Part shown: positions 1 through 4,258 of the stretch, piece after piece
Layout: each line of letters starts with the position of its first letter
Numbering within the stretch: position 1 is the stretch's first letter
Source: Gammaproteobacteria bacterium
GTDB taxonomy: Bacteria; Pseudomonadota; Gammaproteobacteria; Steroidobacterales; Steroidobacteraceae
NCBI GenBank assembly: GCA_025350345.1
Contig: JANXYA010000291.1
Coordinates: 1 to 5,737 of the forward strand
Length of the DNA: 5,737 nt
Direction: 5' to 3'
Position numbers and translations under genes: made by a program
The notes under the pieces: generated by a model
What the model saw: only the letters and a program-made list of their open reading frames with translations
The model's database searches: none
Told to the model about the DNA's origin: nothing

Positions 1-85
1 CGGTGCTGGCGGCGCAGGCGCTCCTGGCGGCACAGGCGGCGCTACAGGCGGCGGCCAGCCCAACCCGACAGGCAATCCCCCGTGA
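1..85 (+). CDS. gspI: C-terminal end of probable GspI minor pseudopilin (5' partial)
   Basis: Only the last 27 codons are present, read from position 2 to the TGA at 83-85. They encode a Gly/Ala-rich tail that ends in a Pro/Asn-rich stretch (QPNPTGNPP). The reading frame is chosen because its stop overlaps the start of gspJ (GTG at 82-84, ATG at 85-87), as at the other junctions of this operon. The alternative frame starting at position 3 would run 360 bases into gspJ and is implausible. Identity is inferred from gene order: in T2SS operons gspI normally lies directly before gspJ. GspI is a minor pseudopilin that starts the tip complex with GspJ and GspK in the inner membrane and periplasm. 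No pilin motif is visible because the N-terminus lies outside the window. A Gly-rich tail is not a standard part of GspI, so another small protein cannot be excluded. Confidence 0.6.
   Translation, partial: GAGGAGAPGGTGGATGGGQPNPTGNPP
2..58 (+). repeat. Imperfect 18-bp tandem repeat coding for the Gly-rich tail
   Basis: Bases 6-20 and 24-38 match at 14 of 15 positions (G14 versus A32), giving an 18-bp (six-codon) period. A degenerate third copy follows around 41-55 (GCTACAGGCGGCGG). The encoded units are roughly GGAGAP, GGTGGA and TGGGQP. The repeat may continue upstream of the window. It looks like a slippage-prone GGC-rich array inside the end of the probable gspI. Confidence 0.6.
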
Positions 86-738
86 TGCGGCGCCGACGGC
101 AAGCGGGTTTCACGCTCGTCGAACTGCTGGTCGCGCTGCTCATCACCGCCATACTCTTTGCGATGGGCTACGGGTCCCTGTCGCAGGCGCTGAACAATCG
201 CAAGGAAGTGGAGGAACAGGCCGCGCGCCTCAACGGCGTGCAGCAGGCGCTGCGCGTCATGGAGCAGGACTTCGAGCTGATGCAACCGCGACCGGTGCGC
301 GACGAGCTCGGCAATGGCTATCAGAATGCCTTCATCGCGGCGAACTCCGGCGGCACCCAGCTCTCCGACACGGTGAGCCAGACCGTACTGCTGACCTTCA
401 CGCGCGGCGGCTGGGCCAATCCGGCGGGGCTCCCCCGCAGTGAACTGCAGCGCGTGAGCTACCTGTTGCGTGACGGCAAGCTCATTCGCCGCCACCTGGC
501 CGTGCTCGACGCCACCGCCGCGCTGCCCTACGAGGAGCGGGAATTGCTGGATCAGGTGGAATCCCTGAGTTTCCGCTACATGGACGGCGGACTGGTATGG
601 CAGACCAGCTGGCCCACGCCCCTGCTGCTCAACGGCCCGGCGCTGGAACTGCTGCGCGCCCGGCCCGTCGCCGTCGAAATCACGCTGCAACTGAAGGACT
701 GGGGAAAATTGCAGCGCGTCGTCGAGATCGCCGGGTGA
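82..738 (+). CDS. gspJ: Type II secretion system minor pseudopilin GspJ
   Basis: GspJ is a minor pseudopilin that joins GspI and GspK in the complex capping the periplasmic pseudopilus. The 218-residue protein has a short basic leader (MMRRRRQAG) and then the class III prepilin signal FTLVELLVALL. GspO would cut after Gly9, leaving Phe10 as the N-methylated first residue and Glu14 as the conserved Glu+5. The hydrophobic helix spans about 10-30, followed by an amphipathic helix to about 65. The GspJ-type segment FTRGGW.NP....RS.LQRV.YLL lies at about 106-129 and the beta-rich C-terminal core ends near 216. Length is normal for the family. Two adjacent starts are possible: GTG at 82 gives a GTGA overlap with the upstream stop, and ATG at 85 gives TGATG. 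A weak ACAGG at 68-72 fits the GTG slightly better. Its stop overlaps the gspK start, which implies translational coupling. Confidence 0.95.
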   Translation: MMRRRRQAGFTLVELLVALLITAILFAMGYGSLSQALNNRKEVEEQAARLNGVQQALRVMEQDFELMQPRPVRDELGNGYQNAFIAANSGGTQLSDTVSQTVLLTFTRGGWANPAGLPRSELQRVSYLLRDGKLIRRHLAVLDATAALPYEERELLDQVESLSFRYMDGGLVWQTSWPTPLLLNGPALELLRARPVAVEITLQLKDWGKLQRVVEIAG

Positions 739-1772
739 AGATCGCGCTGCGCACCAGGGCGGCAGAGCGAGGCGTGGCGCTGCTCACGGCGATCATCCTG
801 GTCGCGCTCGCGGCGATCGTGGCCACCGCCATCGCCTGGCAGAGTTCATTGTCGGCGCGCCGCGCGATCGCGGTCTTCACCGTGGCGCAGAGCCTGGCGC
901 TCGCCGAAGGTGCAGAAAGCATGGCCGCGTACGCGCTGCGCGACAACCGCCGGAAAAATCCGCTGCTCGTGGCGGCGAACCAGGAATGGGCGATGCCCTA
1001 CGGACCGGTGGAGATTGACCATGGCGCGGTGCTGGAGGCCTCGCTGGAGGACCAGGCCGGCAAGTTCAATCTCAACAGCGTGGTAATGGCAGCGCCGGGC
1101 CTGGCCCCAGGCCCGGCCCCGGGTGCCACGCCGGCACCGAGCCTGGGCGCCGCCCCAGCCGCAGCGCCAGCCGTCGCCGCCGCGCTGGTTGCCAATCCCA
1201 CCGGCGTCGCGCAGTTCGAAGCGCTGCTGCAGTCGCTGAATCTCGACGTCAGCTACGCCGCGCGCCTCGTCGACTGGATCGACACCGACGATCAGCCGAC
1301 ATTTCCCGGCGGCGCCGAAGACAGCTTTTACCTCGCGCAGGAACCGGCGCATCGGGTACCCAATCTGCCGCTGACCAGCATCTCCGAGCTGCTGGCGATG
1401 GGCATGGATCGCGCCAGTTACGACCGGCTGGCGCCATTCGTAACCGCCCTGCCGCCGAACACCAGGCTCAACCTCTGCACCGCTCCGGGCGAGGTGCTGG
1501 ATGCGATCACCGGCCAGCGCAGCTACGCGCTCGATCCGAAGCAGCTGGCACTGCAACGCCAGCAGAATGCGTGCTATCCGGACAAGGCTGGCTTCCTGAG
1601 CGGACTGAGCGCGGCGCAGAAGGTCGGCCTGAATGTCGGCACCACATCGTCCTATTTCCGCCTGCGCACCTGGATCACTATTGGCACCACCCGCTTCAGC
1701 TTGTACAGTCTGATCGAGCAGGACCAGAGCGGGCAGACGCGCCCGATCTTAAGAACTTTCGGCACGGAATAA
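735..1772 (+). CDS. gspK: Type II secretion system minor pseudopilin GspK
   Basis: GspK is the large minor pseudopilin thought to sit at the very tip of the pseudopilus, above GspI and GspJ. The chosen GTG start (735) overlaps the gspJ stop as GTGA, has a GAGA at 724-727 as a possible ribosome site, and gives 345 residues. The leader MKIALRTRAAERG is followed by VALLTAIILVALAAIVATAIAW, with the prepilin cut after Gly13. Position +5 is Thr, not Glu; lack of Glu+5 is typical of GspK. Conserved segments follow: DQAGKFNLN (106-114), DWIDTDDQP...GGAED.FY (180-199, the acidic region that includes Ca-binding residues in known GspK structures), LTSISELL (213-220) and RLNLCTAPGEVLDAI (244-258). An Ala/Pro-rich low-complexity insert occupies about 118-155 and looks extra. 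Cys248 and Cys280 could form a periplasmic disulfide. gspL starts 2 bases after the stop. Confidence 0.95.
   Translation: MKIALRTRAAERGVALLTAIILVALAAIVATAIAWQSSLSARRAIAVFTVAQSLALAEGAESMAAYALRDNRRKNPLLVAANQEWAMPYGPVEIDHGAVLEASLEDQAGKFNLNSVVMAAPGLAPGPAPGATPAPSLGAAPAAAPAVAAALVANPTGVAQFEALLQSLNLDVSYAARLVDWIDTDDQPTFPGGAEDSFYLAQEPAHRVPNLPLTSISELLAMGMDRASYDRLAPFVTALPPNTRLNLCTAPGEVLDAITGQRSYALDPKQLALQRQQNACYPDKAGFLSGLSAAQKVGLNVGTTSSYFRLRTWITIGTTRFSLYSLIEQDQSGQTRPILRTFGTE
1086..1199 (+). repeat. Ala/Pro/Gly-rich low-complexity insert within gspK
   Basis: Codons 118-155 of gspK encode almost only Ala, Pro, Gly, Leu and Val (for example PGLAPGPAPG and AAPAAAPAVAAA). The insert lies between the conserved GKFNLN segment of the pilin-like fold and the helical region (FEALLQSLNLDVSYAARLVDWID) that carries the acidic motif. 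The DNA is dense in GC palindromes, which fits origin by slippage or local expansion. The reading frame stays intact through it. Its ends are approximate because they are set by composition only. Confidence 0.75.
1094..1117. repeat. Inverted repeat, 11-bp arms with 2-base centre
   Basis: The left arm GCCGGGCCTGG (1094-1104) is the exact reverse complement of 1107-1117, with CC at 1105-1106 between them. A second, shorter inverted repeat follows at once (GGTGCC at 1122-1127, GGCACC at 1133-1138, 5-base loop), then a 5-bp one (CTGGG at 1143-1147, CCCAG at 1154-1158). All lie inside the gspK low-complexity insert. There is no T-run after any of them, so they do not look like intrinsic terminators. 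Confidence 0.8.
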
Positions 1773-1774
1773 GC

Positions 1775-3004
1775 ATGGCGGAATGGCTCATTGTACGCAT
1801 GCCCCGCGCCAGCCAGACCGCGGCAGCGTGGTTGGCGGTAGACGCAACCGGCCTGCCCCTCACCTCGGTACAGGAAGGCCCCCTCGAGCGGGCGGTGACC
1901 GAGGCCGCGGGCCGTCGGGTGGCCGCGGTGCTGAGCGCCGCCGACGTGCTGTGCCTCGAAGTCGAACTGCCGCCGCGCGCCGGAGCGCGCGCGGCCGAGC
2001 TCGCGCCCTTTGCCATCGAGGAGCGGATCGCCGCTGATATTGAAGCGCAGCACTGTGCCCTGGGCGCGACCGATGCGGCCGGCCGCACGCGCGTCGCGGT
2101 CGTGGCGCGCGCCTTGCTCGAGCACTGCCTCGCGCAACTCAGCGCCGCGGGCCTCAAGCCCGACCTGCTGTGCAGCGAAGCGGAGCTGCTGCCGCGCAGT
2201 CCCGGCTACGCCGTGGCGCTGCTCGATGACGATGCCTTGACCTTCAGCAGCGGAGAGGCGCCGGTGTTGAACGTCTCGGCGCCGCCGGGCGGCTTCGCCG
2301 GCGCCCTCGCGATCGCCTGCGGCGAGGCGGCCGCCACCACGGAATTGCTCCTGTACACGACGTCGGCCGAGTGGCAGCGCCGCTCCGCCGAGATCGAAAG
2401 CGTGCGTGGGCGGCTCGCGAGCCTGAAGCTGCAGCTGCTGGGTTCAGGAGCGCTCCCCTGGCTGGCCGCGCAGCTGCCGAGCGCAGCGCCGATCAATCTG
2501 CTGCAGGCGAGCTACGCGCCACGCGGCAACTTCATGGCGCACTGGCAGCGCTGGCGCATCGCCGCGGCGCTCGCCGCGGCCCTGCTGCTCCTGCATCTGG
2601 GTGCGCAAGCCTGGTCGTTGTGGCGCCTGACCCGCGCGGAACATGAAGTGGATGGCCTGATCGCCGAGCTGGTCGATCCGAAATGGAGCAGCGGCAGTGG
2701 CTCGATTCGCGAGCGCGTGGAGCAGGCGCTGGTGGATACGGAAGGCCGGAGCGGGCGCAGCGGGCTGCTCCCCGCCCTCCAGGTGCTCGCCCAGGCCATG
2801 AGCGCGGTGCCGGGCTCGCGCCTCCAGGCGCTGAGCTTCCGGGACGGCGCGCTGCAGCTCAAGGTGCGCGCGGGCGATGCGCAAAGTCTCGATCGCATCA
2901 ACCAGTCCCTGCGCGCCGCCGGATGGCAGGCGGAGTTGGTCTCCGGCGCTCCGGCCGGCGATGCCTTCGAGGGCAACGTGCAGCTGCGTGCGGGTGCCTC
3001 CTGA
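1775..3004 (+). CDS. gspL: Type II secretion system inner-membrane platform protein GspL
   Basis: GspL links the cytoplasmic ATPase GspE to the inner-membrane platform and pairs with GspM. The ATG at 1775 follows the gspK stop by 2 bases, has a weak GGA at 1766-1768, and gives 409 residues, normal for the family. Residues 1 to about 258 form the cytoplasmic actin-like domain that binds GspE. The GspL-type segment ELAPFAIEERIAADIEAQHC is at 75-94, and INLLQASYAPR at 240-250 just before the membrane matches the usual NLLQG.Y signature. One membrane helix spans about 262-283. A periplasmic part follows, with a helical stretch and a ferredoxin-like domain at about 330-407 (LQALSFRDGALQLKVRA, then a second beta-alpha-beta unit). 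A Ser/Gly stretch WSSGSGS (304-310) between them looks like a flexible linker. The stop overlaps the gspM start as TGATG, consistent with balanced synthesis of the two partners. Confidence 0.95.
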   Translation: MAEWLIVRMPRASQTAAAWLAVDATGLPLTSVQEGPLERAVTEAAGRRVAAVLSAADVLCLEVELPPRAGARAAELAPFAIEERIAADIEAQHCALGATDAAGRTRVAVVARALLEHCLAQLSAAGLKPDLLCSEAELLPRSPGYAVALLDDDALTFSSGEAPVLNVSAPPGGFAGALAIACGEAAATTELLLYTTSAEWQRRSAEIESVRGRLASLKLQLLGSGALPWLAAQLPSAAPINLLQASYAPRGNFMAHWQRWRIAAALAAALLLLHLGAQAWSLWRLTRAEHEVDGLIAELVDPKWSSGSGSIRERVEQALVDTEGRSGRSGLLPALQVLAQAMSAVPGSRLQALSFRDGALQLKVRAGDAQSLDRINQSLRAAGWQAELVSGAPAGDAFEGNVQLRAGAS

Positions 3005-3486
3005 TGGAGCGGCTCCTTCGTTGGTTCCACAGCCTCGCGCCGCGCGATCAGCGCGTGGTGCTCATCGGCATGCCCGCCGCTGCCGCCCTGCTGCTGCTGG
3101 GCATCCTGCTGCCCTTTGACCGCCGCGTCGCCCGCCTGGAGGAGCGCGTGCAGACCCGCCAGGCGGACCTGGCCTGGCTGCAGTCAGTCGCCCCGCGGCT
3201 GGGCGCGCTGCGGGCCACGGCGCGAACGGGGAGCCGGGAATCGCTGGTGGTGCTCGTCGATCGCGTGGCACGCAACACCGGCATCGCCCGCTCGCTCACC
3301 AGCCAGTCGAACGGCGATGGCGGATTGAGCGTGCGGGTCGAGCAGGTTGCCTTCGACACCCTGCTGAACTGGACCGGTGAGCTGGTGCAGCGGCACGGCG
3401 TGCGGGTGATATCAGCCAGCATCGACGCGGGCAACAATGCGGGCCTCGTCAGCGCCAGCTTCGTGCTCGCGCCCCCATCCCCATAG
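3004..3486 (+). CDS. gspM: Type II secretion system protein GspM
   Basis: GspM is a bitopic inner-membrane protein that stabilises GspL in the assembly platform. The 160-residue product has the usual plan. A short cytoplasmic N-terminus, MERLLRWFHSLAPRDQR, is followed by a single membrane helix at about 18-37 and a charged, probably coiled-coil segment at about 38-60 (RRVARLEERVQTRQADLAWL). The rest is a small periplasmic ferredoxin-like domain. Family-like segments are ESLVVLVDRVARNTGIA (79-95) and FDTLLNWTGELVQRHGVRV (117-135). Length is typical. The ATG start shares its A with the gspL TGA, so translation is probably coupled to gspL; no good independent ribosome site is visible. The protein ends in a short Pro-rich tail (APPSP). 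Confidence 0.93.
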   Translation: MERLLRWFHSLAPRDQRVVLIGMPAAAALLLLGILLPFDRRVARLEERVQTRQADLAWLQSVAPRLGALRATARTGSRESLVVLVDRVARNTGIARSLTSQSNGDGGLSVRVEQVAFDTLLNWTGELVQRHGVRVISASIDAGNNAGLVSASFVLAPPSP

Positions 3487-3516
3487 GCCCGCACCTTTCT
3501 TACGGACGGCACACCG
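3487..3516 (+). other. Short gspM-gspN intergenic gap
   Basis: These 30 bases form the only gap of any length between the + strand genes. They contain a weak purine-rich stretch ACGGACGG (3502-3509) that may serve as the ribosome site for gspN, though the spacing from its GGA (3504-3506) to the ATG is about 10 bases. I see no hairpin with a T-run and no convincing promoter, so gspN probably shares the transcript. Confidence 0.5.
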
Positions 3517-4251
3517 ATGCATTGGCGATTCCTGGCGGTCGTGGCAACCACGCTGTTCCTGCTCACGGTGCTGATCCGGGCACCGGCCTCCTGGGCGCTG
3601 AAGCTCGCGCCGCCCGGTGTCGATTGCTCGCAGCCCTCCGGATCCCTGTGGCGTGGCTCGTGCACGCGGCTGCGCGCCGCCGGAGTGGAGTTGCAGGGCG
3701 TGGGCTGGGTGGCGCACGCCTGGCCCATGCTGCGCGGGCATTTCGATCTTGATGTATCCAGCGCCGATGCGCGCCTGCCAGGCACCGTGCGGCTCTCCAT
3801 CGGCTTGGGCGGGCACCTGGAGCTGCGCGACCTGCACGTGCGGCTGCCCGTCGGCACGGAATTCCTGCCGCTGTTTCCCACGACGTGGAGAGGCTCGTTG
3901 CAACTCGATCTCAGCCGTGTCGATTTCGAGCGGCAACGCCTCCAGGCGTTGGTCGGCACGGCCACGGCGCATGAGCTCTCGCAGCGCAATCCGCCCATCG
4001 CCTTTGGCAGTTACGAACTCAGGTTCGACCCTGCGCTGCAGGAGAATGGCCTCATCGTGGGAAAGCTGCGCGATGTCGGGGGCCCGCTCGCAGTGACGGG
4101 CACGCTGCAGCTGCGCAACGGGAGCGATTACGATCTCGACGGCTTCGTCACTGCCCGGCCCGCGGCGAGCGCCGATCTGGTGAAAGCGGTGGATTTTCTC
4201 GACCGGGATGCGCAGGGGCGGCGTACCTTTTCCCTCACCGGTACGCTGTAG
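3517..4251 (+). CDS. gspN: Type II secretion system protein GspN
   Basis: GspN is an accessory T2SS inner-membrane protein found in only some systems; its exact role is poorly defined. The 244-residue product has an N-terminal membrane anchor at about 5-22 (FLAVVATTLFLLTVLIRAP), with most of the protein in the periplasm. Family-like features include PSGSLWRGSCTRLRAAGVELQ (40-60), QGVGW (60-64), and a beta-rich C-terminus with GGPLAVTGTLQLRNGSDYDLDG (188-209) and a final FSLTGTL. The G-L-W-x-G motif and repeated strand-turn pattern fit the GspN family. Cys37 and Cys49 flank this motif and could form a disulfide in the periplasm. It is the last + strand gene here. In Xanthomonas-type xps operons gspD follows gspN, but here a convergent unrelated gene follows, so the secretin gene must be elsewhere. 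Confidence 0.88.
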   Translation: MHWRFLAVVATTLFLLTVLIRAPASWALKLAPPGVDCSQPSGSLWRGSCTRLRAAGVELQGVGWVAHAWPMLRGHFDLDVSSADARLPGTVRLSIGLGGHLELRDLHVRLPVGTEFLPLFPTTWRGSLQLDLSRVDFERQRLQALVGTATAHELSQRNPPIAFGSYELRFDPALQENGLIVGKLRDVGGPLAVTGTLQLRNGSDYDLDGFVTARPAASADLVKAVDFLDRDAQGRRTFSLTGTL

Positions 4252-4258
4252 CGCGCGA
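4252..4258. other. Seven-base convergent intergenic spacer
   Basis: Only 7 bases separate the TAG of gspN (4249-4251) from the TAA of the - strand gene (complement of 4259-4261). No terminator hairpin with a T-run is visible here or just inside either gene. The two transcripts probably overlap at their 3' ends or end by a factor-dependent route. Confidence 0.7.

Noticed and set aside
3..443. A 146-codon + strand frame covering the gspI end and half of gspJ
   Set aside because: It overlaps the clear gspJ pseudopilin frame by 360 bases, is rich in Arg/Ala/His as expected of shifted GC-rich DNA, and shows no family motif.
597..734. Upstream extension of the gspK frame to an ATG at 597
   Set aside because: It would overlap gspJ by 142 bases and add an Arg/Ala-rich stretch before the leader; the GTG at 735 places the prepilin leader correctly and overlaps the gspJ stop.
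1094..1117. Inverted repeat as an intrinsic terminator
   Set aside because: It lies inside a coding frame and is followed by GC-rich sequence without a T-run.
846..1556. A 236-codon - strand frame antisense to gspK
   Set aside because: It lies wholly inside a gene with strong GspK motifs on the other strand and shows no domain of its own.
1571..1774. Upstream extension of the gspL frame
   Set aside because: It would overlap the conserved end of gspK by about 200 bases; the ATG at 1775 gives the normal GspL N-terminus.
2683..3003. Upstream extension of the gspM frame
   Set aside because: It is a shadow of the gspL periplasmic domain; the ATG at 3004 gives the short cytoplasmic N-terminus and membrane helix expected for GspM.
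3048..3998. A 316-codon - strand frame antisense to gspM and gspN
   Set aside because: It is Ser/Arg-rich shadow composition with no motif, and it overlaps another antisense frame as well as the real genes.
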